Notes under the pieces: model-generated | The model's input: only the letters and a program-made list of their open reading frames with translations | The model's database searches: none | What the model was told of the DNA's origin: nothing | Shown here: positions 26,152-36,900 of the stretch, one piece after another | Numbering within the stretch: position 1 is the stretch's first letter | Layout: each line of letters opens with the position of its first letter | NCBI GenBank assembly: GCA_013396915.1 | Contig: VWZL01000683.1 | Location: 49,338-113,337, forward strand | Length of the DNA: 64,000 bases | Direction: 5' to 3' | Source: Stercorarius parasiticus | Lineage: Eukaryota > Chordata > Aves > Charadriiformes > Stercorariidae | Program-made: the position numbers and the translations under genes

Positions 26152-26360
26152 GAAATTTTCCCCATCAGGACAGTCAAACAATGGGACCAGTTGTGCAGAG
26201 AGGTTGTGCAGTCCCCTTCATTGGTGGTTACACAACTAGCTAAAGTCCTGAGCAGCCTGGTGTGATCCAATAGCTGACTCTGCTTTGTGCAGGGGCGTGG
26301 ACTAGAGATCTCCTAAGGCCACTTCCAACTTAAATTATCCTATGATTCTTTGATTCTTTA
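26152..26360 (+). mobile_element. CR1 LINE, 3' end
   Basis: About 210 bp of sense CR1, beginning around CCCATCAGGACAGTCAAACA and ending in GGACTAGAGATCTCC, CACTTCCAACTTAAATTA and a decayed tail TATGATTCTTTGATTCTT. It covers the end of ORF2 and the 3' UTR only. Its tail faces the tail of the next CR1, 35 bp away. Confidence 0.92.
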
Positions 26361-26394
26361 AAATTCATCTGTGACCTCCAGGTACATCTGCATA

Positions 26395-27503
26395 TCATAG
26401 AATCATGGAATAGTTTGGGTTGGAAGGGACCATGAAAGGTCATCTAATCCAACCTCTCCTGAAACAAGCAGGGACATCTTCAACTAGATCAGGTTGCTCA
26501 GAGCCCCATCCAACCTGACCTTCAACATTTCCAGGGATGGCATATCCACCACGTCTCTATGAACCTGTTCCAATGTTTCGCCACCCTCATTGTAAATTTT
26601 TTTTTCCTTGTATATAGTCTAAATCTACCCTTTTTTAGTGTAAAGCCATTACCCCTTGTTCTATTGCAACAGGCCCTGCTAAAAAGTTTGTCCCTGTCTT
26701 TCCTGTAGGCCCCCTTTAAGTAGTGAAAGGCCACAATAAGACCTCCCTGGAGCCTTCTCTTCTCCAGGCTGAACAACCCCAACTCTCTCAGCCTGTCCTC
26801 ATAGAAGAAGTGCTCCAGCCCTCTGATCATCTCCATGGCCCTCCTGGGCCTGGTTGTAACAGGTCCATGTCTTTCCTTTTTTGAGTGCTCCAAAGCTGGA
26901 CGCAGTACTCCAGGTGGAGTCTCATGAGAGTGGAGTAGAGGGGCAGAATCACCTCCCTCCACCTGCTAGCCTTGCTTGTTTTTATTCAGTCCAGGATGCA
27001 GTTGGCCTTCTGGGCTCTGACCACACATTGTTGGCTCATGTCCGGCTTTTCATCCATCAGTACCCTCATGTCCTCTGGATGGCAGCCCATCCCTTAGGTG
27101 TGTCAACCGNGGGCCTGGTTGTAACAGGTCCATGTCTTTCCTTTTTTGAGTGCTCCAAAGCTGGACGCAGTACTCCAGGTGGAGTCTCATGAGAGTGGAG
27201 TAGAGGGGCAGAATCACCTCCCTCCACCTGCTAGCCTTGCTTGTTTTGATTCAGTCCAGGATGCAGTTGGCCTTCTGGGCTCTGACCACACATTGTTGGC
27301 TCATGTCCGGCTTTTCATCCATCAGTACCCTCATGTCCTCTGGATGGCATCCCATCCCTTAGGTGTGTCAACTGCCCCACTCAGCTTGGTGTTTTCCACA
27401 AACTTGCTGAGGGTGCACTCAATCCCACTGTCTATGTCATTGACAAAGACATTAAATACTACCGGTCCCAATACAGACCCTTGAGGGACACCACTTGTCA
27501 CCT
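26395..27503 (-). mobile_element. CR1 LINE, 5'-truncated, with internal assembly duplication
   Basis: Antisense CR1 starting at the left with its tail and 3' end (TCATAGAATCATGGAATAG, GGTTGGAAGGGACC). ORF2 C-terminal blocks are readable on the - strand, such as [20 protein letters not shown] and LKGAYRKDRDKLFSRAC around 26840-26680. The right end reaches the part of ORF2 whose + strand complement reads CTTGAGGGACACCACTTGTC. The 1.11-kb span includes a ~264-bp stretch present twice around an N (see separate entry); collapsed, the element would be about 0.84 kb. Confidence 0.95.
26846..27374. repeat. ~264-bp tandem duplication around a single N (probable unmerged contig overlap)
   Basis: Bases 26846-27109 recur at 27111-27374. 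I see only two internal substitutions (T/G in TTGTTTTNATTC and G/T in GGATGGCANCCC) plus a mismatch at the very end of the first copy, right before the N at 27110. The first copy breaks off at the N while the second continues smoothly into normal CR1 sequence. A CR1 does not carry this segment twice. The simplest reading is two contig ends that overlap but were joined with an N. Confidence 0.9.
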
Positions 27504-28149
27504 ACCTACATACTTTTGGTACGAGACAACACAGCTATGCCTGGTTCTTGCAGACTAAACCCCATATGTCAATATCTGCCCGCTTTCTTTTGATTCAAAT
27601 CTCTTAAAATGTAAGAACATAAAGTACTTCCTGACTATTGCTTCAAAATTGTCTCTATTGGCCCTGGGTGTAGAGCCACTGACATATATGGCTAGGGAGC
27701 CTGTGATTTTCATTTTGATGCTTCTCAGTTTGTTTCAGTCGTTGGAAATGGAAACATGAGATAAAAGTATCCAAATTATTGTATAACTTAACTCTGAAAT
27801 AAAGTACTTTCACATAACATGTTTTTATTAACATTGCTTCAGTAATTGTTTAAAGATTAAATTCTTCATTTCCTCCTTAGACTTCATCAGGCTGACTATG
27901 TCTAAAGCGTCTGTACTCCAAATCCCCACCTGAAGATATGAAATTAAAGACTGCTAGATGCTAGTACAAGTAAAGCCGTCTTCTTCAATGTCCTGGGTTT
28001 TTTGGACAGTTCCCAAATCTTGTCAACTTACTAGCAGTAGAGGATACCTACCTCTTTAACTAACTCAAGTTCCAGTCAACATAACCCATTGAAGAAAACA
28101 GTTGACTTCGAACTGGCAATTCCCCTAACCTAATGGTTAAAGTGAAGAC
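27504..28149. other. Unique DNA between CR1 and LTR
   Basis: No repeat family recognised with confidence. The right-hand 150 bases may still belong to the following LTR, whose 5' boundary I could not fix. Confidence 0.45.
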
Positions 28150-29046
28150 AAACTTTATATTGCCTCCTCAAGCTGAGTCCCTCAGCCAGGTTGGTGGTGC
28201 CTCTGGGAAAACATTTAAGAAAGGGAAAACACTGTATGGCAGTGAGAAATGAGAGAGAAAAAAGTGTGAGAAATAACCTTATGAATACAAAGGCCATTGA
28301 AGGAGGGGAGAAGGTGCTCTATGCACTGGAGCGGAGATTTTCCTGCAGCCTGTGGAAGTTTTGGAAGAGGCCGTGATGGATCAGGTATTTTCCTGCAGCC
28401 CACAGAGACAACTACACCAGAAAAGATATCCACACTGTAGCCCACAGAGGGCCCCTTGCTGGAGCAGGTGGATATATCCTAAAGGAAACTGCAGCCTGTG
28501 GAGAAACCACATGAGCATGATTCTGGAAGGAGCTATGGCCTGCGAAGAGGAGCCCATGCAGGAGCAGGTTTATTCTGAAGGACTGCAGCCCATGGAGGAC
28601 CCATTCCAGAGCAGGGGAAAATTGTGAGGAGGAGAGAGTGGTAGAGAGGAATTGTTATGAATTGATCATAACCCTTCAATCCCCATCCCTCTGCACCACT
28701 AAGGTTGGGGAGGAAGGGGGAAGCAGGCAGGGAGGGGAGGAGGTAGAAGAGTCAGAAATGAAGGAGTTAGGTTGCTTCTGGGAAAAAGGGGTAAAGGTTG
28801 GGGGAAGGTGTTTTAGTTTTTGTCTTTGTTTCTTACTATCCAAATCTATTTTAAGCAGGAATCAATTAAATTAGTTTTCCCCAAGTTGAGTCTGTTTTGC
28901 CCATGATGGTAATTGGTAAGTGATCTCCCTGTCTTTATGTTGACCCAACAATTTTTTCATCTTATTTTCTTCCCCTGTCCTGTTGAGTGGAGTAAGAGAG
29001 CAGCTGGGTGGGCATCTGGCAGCTGGGCTAAAGTCAACCAACCACA
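28150..29046 (+). mobile_element. Solo LTR, second avian ERVL-type family (GC-richer)
   Basis: Sense-oriented LTR of about 0.9 kb. Marks of the family are GGTTGGTGGTGCCTCTGGGA, ACATTTAAGAAAGGG (TATA region), a run of CTGCAGCCYRTGGAG / GGAGCAGGT modules at 28340-28620, the purine-rich stretch at 28685-28760, and the 3' end TTTTCCCCAAGTTGAGTCTG, GGTAATTGGTAAGTGATCTC and ..CCAACCACA. The usual AATAAATTAAATTAG polyadenylation block reads AATCAATTAAATTAG here, so the hexamer is lost. No retroviral internal region follows; a CR1 fragment begins about 40 bp downstream. The left boundary is uncertain. Short frames across it are not genes. Confidence 0.82.
28345..28620 (+). repeat. Diverged GCAGCCYRTGGAG minisatellite-like modules inside the LTR
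   Basis: Within the LTR, units resembling CTGCAGCCTGTGGA or CTGTAGCCCACAGAG alternate with GGAGCAGGT-like blocks every 35-60 bases. They are diverged tandem modules typical of this LTR family rather than a separate insertion. Confidence 0.6.
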
Positions 29047-29083
29047 GCTCCATTACTTAATTATGAAAACACTTTTTTTGCTT

Positions 29084-29270
29084 TCAGAGGTCAAATACTG
29101 GTACACATGTCCCAGGGAAGTTGTGGAATACCCATCCTTGGATACATCCAAAAGCTCTCTGGACACGATCCTGGACAACCAGCTCTAGCTGACCCTGCTT
29201 GAGCAGGAACATTAGACTAGAAGATCTCAAGAGGTCCCTTCCAACCTAAACAGTTCTGTGATTTTGTGAA
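29084..29270 (+). mobile_element. CR1 LINE, 3' end
   Basis: Sense CR1 3' piece: GGTCAAATACTGG, CCCAGGGAAGTTGTGGAAT, GGACACGATCCTGG, GACCCTGCTTGAGCAGGAAC, then AGACTAGAAGATCTC, GTCCCTTCCAACCTAAACAG and a short TTCTGTGATTTTGTGA tail. Only the last ORF2 codons and the 3' UTR remain. Confidence 0.93.
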
Positions 29271-29331
29271 TAGTTAAATATCATTGCCAGGAATTACTGA
29301 AATTTCTTCAGCAATTCTTTCTTTGGGGATG

Positions 29332-29430
29332 TACTAGTTTTGGTTGGGATAGAGGTAATTTTCTTCATAGTAGCCTGTATGGTGCTATATTTTGGATTTA
29401 TGGACTAAGTTTTGAAAGACAATGAGGGAT
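29332..29430 (+). mobile_element. ERVL-type LTR, 5' scrap
   Basis: About 100 bases matching the 5' end of the common avian ERVL LTR in sense orientation: CTAGTTTTGGTTGGGATAGA, GTAATTTTCTTCATAGTAGC and GTGCTATATTTTGGATTTA. The match fades after about 29400. It is the same family as the LTRs at 12.3 and 44.2 kb, in the opposite orientation. Confidence 0.8.
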
Positions 29431-29550
29431 TAGGATACTCAGATCATTTTCTTCCAGGGGTTTGTGGAATATAGTTCTCCAAGACATTTTTAAATAATTC
29501 CAGATCATGTATTTGTGACCAAAGCAAGAAGTCTCATTAAAGTAATACTG

Positions 29551-29625
29551 AGAACCACAGAATTGTTGGAAGGTGTTGGATGGGACCTTCGGAGATCATC
29601 TAGTCCAATCCCCCTGCCCAAGCAG
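29551..29625 (-). mobile_element. CR1 LINE, 3' end only
   Basis: A 75-bp antisense CR1 3' terminus (+ strand ACAGAATTGTTGGAAGGTG, then GATCATCTAGTCCAATCCCC and CTGCCCAAGCAG). Extreme 5' truncation. It lies at the stop-codon end of a long open frame (29596-30054, -) that I reject as a gene. Confidence 0.88.
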
Positions 29626-29939
29626 ATTCTCCTCAGTCTGAGAAGACCATTTATCTTCCTGCTTGCTCTTTGAGAAAACAGTTTTGATTAAAATGTGAAG
29701 AATACTTTTCACAAATTTATTCCACTGTGACTGAAGGGAAAACTTGACAGGCAGAAGAGGAAAACCTATCTCTGCAAAGGTATTATAAATAAGTTTGTTG
29801 CATTGTAAAACATGGAAAGGGAATAAAGTTTGTACATCTCCACATTTTGAACAACTAATAACATTTAAAAACATCAACAGGTGGTATTGTCCGGACACTC
29901 TACTGAGACACAAATAAAAAGTAGAGAAACAGGAGTTTT

Positions 29940-30025
29940 GGGAGGTTTGGCGTACTGGGGTTTGGGTTTGAGGGGGGTTTTTTAGTTGGTTTTTTTTTTG
30001 TGTTGTTCTTTGTTTTTTTTTAAAA
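29940..30025. repeat. GT/T-rich low-complexity stretch
   Basis: T- and G-rich low-complexity DNA with runs such as GGGGGGTTTTTT and TTTTTTTTTGTGTTG. It gives the - strand a lysine/glutamine/proline-rich frame that is an artefact of composition. Confidence 0.85.
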
Positions 30026-30424
30026 CTAGAGTTTAATGAACACATATATAACATTCAACTGCTGTAATAAAAGCAGTTGACAAGTAATTGCAAAGTCCTA
30101 GAAATAATTTATCATATTTATGTCTGCTTTGTTTACTAAATTCCCAGAAAATCATCTGTGAAGGTGAAGCCTCACTGATTGCAGGTTTTAATTTTTCAGT
30201 GATTGTTCAAATAATTAAAACCAGATGTAAATGTAAATGAAGCATTAGGTTAACACTAATATAAATGTCTCAGTCATATTTCAAGCTAATTCATACTCAG
30301 CTAATTATGAGCTATAGCAACATTGGTGCCAATTATTGTAAGGAATTAGCACATTGGGTTACTCCTACAAAAAGAGGTAATTTTTCATTACTTCTGTTGA
30401 ATATAAGCAAAGCAATGTGTTAAG

Positions 30425-30690
30425 TCAGTTTTTAACATCTTCATTAATGATCTGGAAAAAACAGAAGTGGCATATTAATTAAACTTATGTACACGCTTAA
30501 GCCAACAGCCTATTGTTGACATTTAGAAGGAAAGTAAGGAAATGAAAGGTGACACAAACTTTGAAGAGACTGTTTTATGTAAAATTATTTATAATGTTAA
30601 TAATATTTTAAAATAATATGGAGAATTAGGCAAAATTCAACAGTTACTGTTGAATTGTTGAAAAGGAACCACTCTGGGACATAAAAAAGA
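30425..30690 (+). mobile_element. Ancient CR1-group LINE, reverse transcriptase fragment
   Basis: Old, decayed LINE DNA in sense orientation. The sequence from about 30430 translates as FNIFINDLEKTEVAY before a stop; FNIFINDL is a conserved CR1/L3-group reverse-transcriptase segment just upstream of the (Y/F)ADD catalytic box. The expected catalytic box downstream is destroyed. A later piece (GGCAAAATTCAACAG, TTGTTGAAAAGGAACCACT) fits the following ORF2 region. Much more diverged than the neighbouring CR1s. Confidence 0.6.
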
Positions 30691-30699
30691 TGTGGCTTC

Positions 30700-30965
30700 A
30701 TAAGAAAATTCAGAGAGGAAGAGCCCTCAGTACATCTCTAGTCCAGTTCCCTGCTAAAATTAGGGTCAGCTCTGAGATCCAACCAGGCTGCTCAGGGCTG
30801 TGTCCAGTCAAATCCTGCAAACTACCAAGGACAGGCACTGTACAGTCTCTCTGGCAAAGCTGTTCCCATGTTTGTCTGTCCTCATGATGAAAAGATTTTT
30901 CCTTAATTCCAGTTTGAAACCCTCTTTTTTCAGCTTATTCCCACAGTCTCTTGTTGTCACACTCT
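30700..30965 (-). mobile_element. Older CR1 LINE fragment
   Basis: An antisense CR1 piece from an older subfamily than the well-preserved copies here. The + strand has the complement of the 3' UTR and ORF2 end: CAGGCTGCTCAGGGCTGTGT, GTCCTCATGATGAAAAGATT and TTCCAGTTTGAAACCCTC. The tail and the terminal GGAAGGGACC block are not recognisable, so the 3' end has been lost or heavily mutated. Confidence 0.78.
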
Positions 30966-33900
30966 GCATGTCTCAACTCTTTTCAAATTAACTTTGGTAG
31001 TCTTCATTAACTGTAAAGTGAAGAAATGGGAAAGGAACATTTTTCTTGTATTAACTAATATATAGAGACAAAGTAAAAGTTTGTAGTAAGTGCTAAACAG
31101 AGTTTGCTGAGTGAAGCAAGAAAAGAAATATAAGAAAAGGAAGCCAAAACATCTTAAGGTTTCTAATTAAAATGCTTTTTCAAGTTCCCAAAATAGACGA
31201 TTCATGTGGGTGTGGGTGTGGTTGGAAAACTTTGAAAAACTTAGGAAAGAAGAATATAGGCTTTGCCAAGAAAGGGTCACAATGGACCTACCTTCCCCAG
31301 ATGTAAACAGCAGTATCTCTTCTACTGCTGAGAACTCTTAGGGTTCTCTCTGTGACTAGGAAAGTACCTTCTTACGGCATAAATAAGACTGGGACATTTT
31401 AAGATCCCTCCTGCATGTACAGACCCCCTTGCCCCATGCACTTTCTTATATAAGGACCTACAAAGAGGACTTGGTCTTCGAACACATGCCTGCAGCATGT
31501 ACGAGGACATTTTCAAATCAAACTAAAATGTGCTAATTAAGGAGAAACTAAGCCTGGGAAAAGCAGGCTTAGTTTCCCTAAGCAGAGAAAAGCTCTGTGA
31601 AGAGTTAATATGCAATTCTGTCTGTCTAAAAGCACACTGCAAAATTATGTATTATACTGGGATCTATCTTAAATGCTTCTGTTTATGTTGCCCAACATAG
31701 AATTAAAATATGTTTTTTGCTTGAAAATTGAATGGAAAAATAATGTGTGATAATATAGTTAAGGAAGCATGTGCAAAAGGAGATAGATTAAAGAGAAATT
31801 GTTTGCACAGGAAATAATTTCTTCTCTTCAGAATTCTGCTTTGCCAAATAAACAATAATCTTTTTATTCAGTACTATCAGTCATTTATTCTAATATGGAA
31901 TGACTTTTCTGAAAACATGTTTATAGTTAGGAGTGCTTTACTGGCACATGATTATTAGGATAACCGATTTTTCAGCTCAATGAACAAAAGTATGTATTCA
32001 GAGAGAAGATTTGCAGATAGACATCTTTTGGATCACTTGGGAGAAAGAAAATTTGTTTCACTCTAAATAAAACAAAAGTTCTGTATTTAGAAAAGAATTC
32101 AAATCCCTCTGTCATCCATAACAAGAAAATTAATGGTCTTTTCTCATTCCTTTTTAGTTGCTTGAAACCCTAGACAACTCAGTTGAAATTCATTTCTTTT
32201 TTTTTTGTCTTCTCTTTTTATCAGTTTTATTCAAAACTAGTTTAAAAGTTTACTAGTCATTCAATGTCATCAATGCACAGGTAGTTTGTAAGGCTTGTAA
32301 ATCTTGAACTGAAAGACCTTTCACTGAGACTGTTCTAGTTCAAACCATTCACTGTCCCTGAGTCTGTGAGACACCTGAGAGAGCCCTGAATATCCCTGTC
32401 TTATCTCCCCAAGTTCTTTCCCCCCAACAATTTATTTTTTATTAGTTTACATGTAATTATTTTAAATATATCACACAGTTATTAACTTTTACTAAAGGTC
32501 CTAATTCGCAGCTGTCTACAAGCACCATTAGGACAGTTAGCTTGTGTTCGCGTTTAGATCCTTGCTCTAATGAAAAGCCGTTCTAAGGGCAACAGCTCCA
32601 AAAAAAGGGTCTGAGAAGCAATTGCACTTTACCATCACACAGGACATCCTTTAGTCTCAGGACACCAGGCAAGCAGGAGACTTGCATCATGCTGAAGGAG
32701 AACCTGAGGGATGGAAAGCACACACACTTAAGAAAAGAAAGTCTTAGATACTAGAAAGAAGGAAAAGGCCTCAATACTCATGAAGAGGGCTGAGACTATC
32801 AGGGTTTTGTCCTTCCAGGATTCCCATTTTGACATGAGAAGACATGGGGAGAGGATGCCTCACAAGAGCCTGGTTCATCGGGTTCATGGTCTGTAGAGGA
32901 ATCTGGCACAGTTAAGATTCACCTGCCAGAAGTCAGTTGACCTTCTAATCAGATGTAGCTTCTGATATTAACAGGTAATGGTTCAATAAATACCGCCCCT
33001 GCCCCCCCCCCCAATTAAGACAAGCTAACAAAAGCTGACAAAAGAGAAAAGGAAATTATGAAAGTTTAAAAAGAAAGGGGAGAGGATTTTACATTCAGAT
33101 AGGAAGAAGAAGAGAATTTGTATTAAAAAGCCAAAGAGAAGTCATTAGCCTCCTTGCATGATTGGTGACTGTGATTTGGGAGGAAAGGGGAACTGCTACT
33201 GTGTCATTGCTTATTCATTGAAATGGAACGATAGCAAAGTAGGCAGTGTCATCTACTGTCTTTGTTTCCATTTCTTCTTCTAGAATGAATCTAAAAGCCT
33301 CTTGTAGTCACAGGAGGTGGATGATGACTCTGAGAGACATTGTGACAGGAGGTAGACCTTGGTCAAGAGTCAAAGGTCCTCAGTCCCTGCTCCTGCCAGT
33401 GAGACTTGTGGCTGAACTTCTGCATCGAGTTCAATAATATGTTTCATTTGCAGGGCATTGCTACTTCAGGGGACAACAGAGACTTTGGAGGAGATCACTC
33501 CTACCTTTTGTAGTGTCAGAGCAGAGAGCAATGAATCTCATTTGCTGCAAGCAAATGCTACCCCATACTGTGCAGGGAGTTATGAAATTTCTTATAACCC
33601 TCTGGCATGCTTTTGAGCCCTAGACTGTGCACCACAAGTTTGGCACAGTCTTCATGCTCCTTAAGCTGCTCACCTAGCTCACCAAGCACTCAATTTTCTC
33701 TTTAAAGGTAGGCTGCTCAGTCACTTCTACCTGCTTTTGCAATGAAGCAGAAAAGAGAATACTCTGAACTGTCTCTTATCATTGGCATAGTCACACCTGA
33801 ACGTTTTGGGTTTGTGCATAAAAGAGTAGCTCCAGTGAAAAAAATCACTTGTGTCTAGTCAAAAGTGCACCCTAACTCCCTCCAAAACAGGATAGCAGGA

Positions 33901-36900
33901 CAAGGAGTGGCCATTCAACCAGGTTTATCTACATACAATTATAACATATATTATTACCTTTTGGCAGAAATTTCACAAATTCAGCCCAAATTAAATAAAC
34001 TTCAAAGTAATTTCAGATTATTTTTTTTTTAAGTAAACACTATATTCAGTTTTGTTCCTGAAATACTTCTAATTTTTATTAAAAAAAATCTCAGAAATAT
34101 ACAGTTGAACTGTACTAGTCAGTTTGTCAAATATGAGTGTAGCTTGTGGTCTCCTAGTTACTAGAATTCATTCTTCCTCTGTAAGTGACACAAGAAATGC
34201 TGGTACGATGTTACTAATGGAAATATATCTACTTTCAGTGGTTCTGCTGGAGTAGGTATGTATCTGGGTAGATTGCAATATACCAGTAGAAGTTTTGTGG
34301 AACTTCAGTGGGAGTCAGCAGAAGTGTTGTGAATTTTAGCCCAAAAGGATATGAAAGCTGTTTGGCAAACAAGTCAAATGAACAATAAATTAAGTAAATT
34401 GCTTACTCTTGTCTGGTTTATTCATGACTTCAGAATAACACAGCGAATTCAAATTTAACCACCATAAAGTGAGCACTGATAAAATGGAAGGAAGGGATTA
34501 CAAGATGAAGGAAAGATGTTCATTTCAAGAGATACTGAATATGTGAATAGTCAGGCGTAAAGATTACAGGGGACAGAGACAAGTATCTAATACATATTAG
34601 TATTTTAAAAGAGACGATCTTTAAATTATTTTTGAGAAGAAGTACTGCTATAAAGCTGAACATAAGGAAATTCAACACAGCATGAATATTTTTCTACAAT
34701 TTAAGCCAGTGAAGGCTGCTTTGGCAAAGGGATGGATTGGATATGGCTTCTTCAGCTTTCTGTCTCAAATGTCTGATAAGTGTACTAATCATTTCTGTCT
34801 AAATAAGGGTGTCATGACAGTGCCCGTAGATACCATATATTGACCAAGCCATTCAAGCTACTTTGTTTTCTGAAATTTCACTAGGAAAATTAAATAACCA
34901 TTGAAAGAATAACATCACTTCCATCAATGCCTATCTGCTTCTTAAAAGTATTGGAATTGGGTTATTGCAATGTCATTTCAATTCTTCTTTCTTTGCAAGA
35001 GAACTATCCCAAACAATTTGCTTAGGAAGTGAAATCTTCTCATTGCATTAAATTGTCTTTCCACATTATGTTGCTGTCAAAAAATGATGACATATATAAG
35101 CCATCAAACATGGCAAATTTGTTTTCATTAGGAAGTTTTTCAATTGTGTCTGTGTGTTGTTTCCTAATCTTCTTATACGTAACCTCTAGGAATTGCAGGG
35201 AGATGAGAGGCGCACAGATTGCCTGCTTGCTTTTTATTTCTTCTCCTGAGATTTCACTACTGCTTCCAGCAAGTTTAACATAATCTTTGTACAAACAAAT
35301 CTTCTCTTTTGTCTTACTAAGCCTTATCTATCAAGCCCGTTTCAAGAGTGTGGATATGAGCAATATAACGATATGCATTTTAAGATATTATAAGCTATAT
35401 ACAGGACAAGAATACTAATGCATCTTATAGAAGCATATAGAAAGACAGTGCCATATTGACATTTCATAACCCAGTTACCAGATGGTTCATTGATTTTCCT
35501 AAACTCATGCACAGAATGTATTATAACTAAGAAAAATCCAAATATGAAGACATTCTTTTAAATTCAGTATTAGAAAATGGTATAAAGAAGCAGTTAAGCA
35601 AGCAGAAGGTTAAAATTATTTAATGCTAAGAAAATTCACATCAGTGATATTTTAACATTTTCAGTGTTATTGCTTTATAACTATATTAATGTTTATTTGT
35701 GATCTGAAAAATCCTTTAATTTATACTGCAATCAGAATAATAGTTGTATTTCATGAATACAAAACAGGGCCAAAACATTTAAGAAAAAATCAAAACTGAT
35801 AAACATGGTAAATAATAAACATAGCTTTTCTTCTAAATATCTTTTGTGAAAAAAATTGGAGCAAAAATACTTATGATGTGAATATGCAGGTTTTTCATCT
35901 ATACAGTTCTGAAATCTTACTGAGTTTGAATTCATATCAAACTAGATATTTTTCTTCCTTCATACATATTATTTTTATATTATTTTTATTAGCAGATAAT
36001 CTTAAAAAAACATTCCCCTGGGGGTGGTAAAGCAAATTTACCTATTACTTTATAATGGAGATCCTTAAGGGGACTTCAAAGACTTTCAGAACCAGCACAA
36101 TGTATTTCAGAAGCTTTAGAAAATGGTTTATGTTCATATTTAAGTCTTTCTATTTTTTTTTTTTTTTTCAAAAGGACCTTGCATATATTCTAGATACCAT
36201 TTACTCAACTCTTGACAGCTCCCTGGTTTAAAAGTATACCACAAAGAAGCACGTGTATATTCATAAAATTTGGGCTAGGGAAAATATTTTTTATTGCATT
36301 TATATTTCTTTGTAAGTTTGGGGGATTTTACTCTTCATGAGAATGAGAGATTTATAGTACAGGCTGGTTCAAGGCACAGTGCTGACAGACACTCTGCATT
36401 AACATCTCTATACATCTCTGCAAAAGGCACTCCACTTCTGACTTACAACACCTCTGCTGCTCAAGTACTTGTTGCCTACATTTTCCCTGTGCCTAGGCTG
36501 GTAGATTTGTGTTGTGTGGTGGGTTTTGAGCTAGCCAGCATTCCACTGAGGACTACAATAAGATCATCAACCTAAATTTACGTTTTCTCTAATCTGGGGG
36601 TAAAAAAGTAATGTAAACCAAACATATGAGCCCTCTCTTTGGCTACTTCGGTGACACTAGCACCTACACTAATTTTCAAAGTGAAGATACAACTACTGCA
36701 CTTTCATACCTTCCTGGGTGTCAGTCAAACCTCCTCTGAATGAAGCATCTACACTTGTGTAAAAGGATGAAGGACTTAGGAGCTTTTCTCCTTTCTAATA
36801 AAACTGGTGTTTACATGGGAAATCTAGGATTCCACAGAGACCTCATTCTTTATTTTGTTATGCCAGAAAAAGCTTTATTGTTTAACGACAGTAAGATATC

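Noticed and set aside
26881..27484. Two near-identical + strand frames of 103 and 112 codons
   Set aside because: They are antisense frames of a CR1 and appear twice only because of the duplicated block around the N.
28191..28874. Several + strand frames of 60-91 codons
   Set aside because: They run through the LTR's purine-rich and modular repeats; LTR DNA, not genes.
29596..30054. 152-codon open frame on the - strand, longest of the window
   Set aside because: Its C-terminal end lies in a CR1 3' terminus and its N-terminal part is the translation of a T/G-rich low-complexity stretch; no protein family, no start context.
34640..34775. Possible decayed CR1 3' end
   Set aside because: Only two short stretches resemble CR1; too weak to separate from chance without an alignment.
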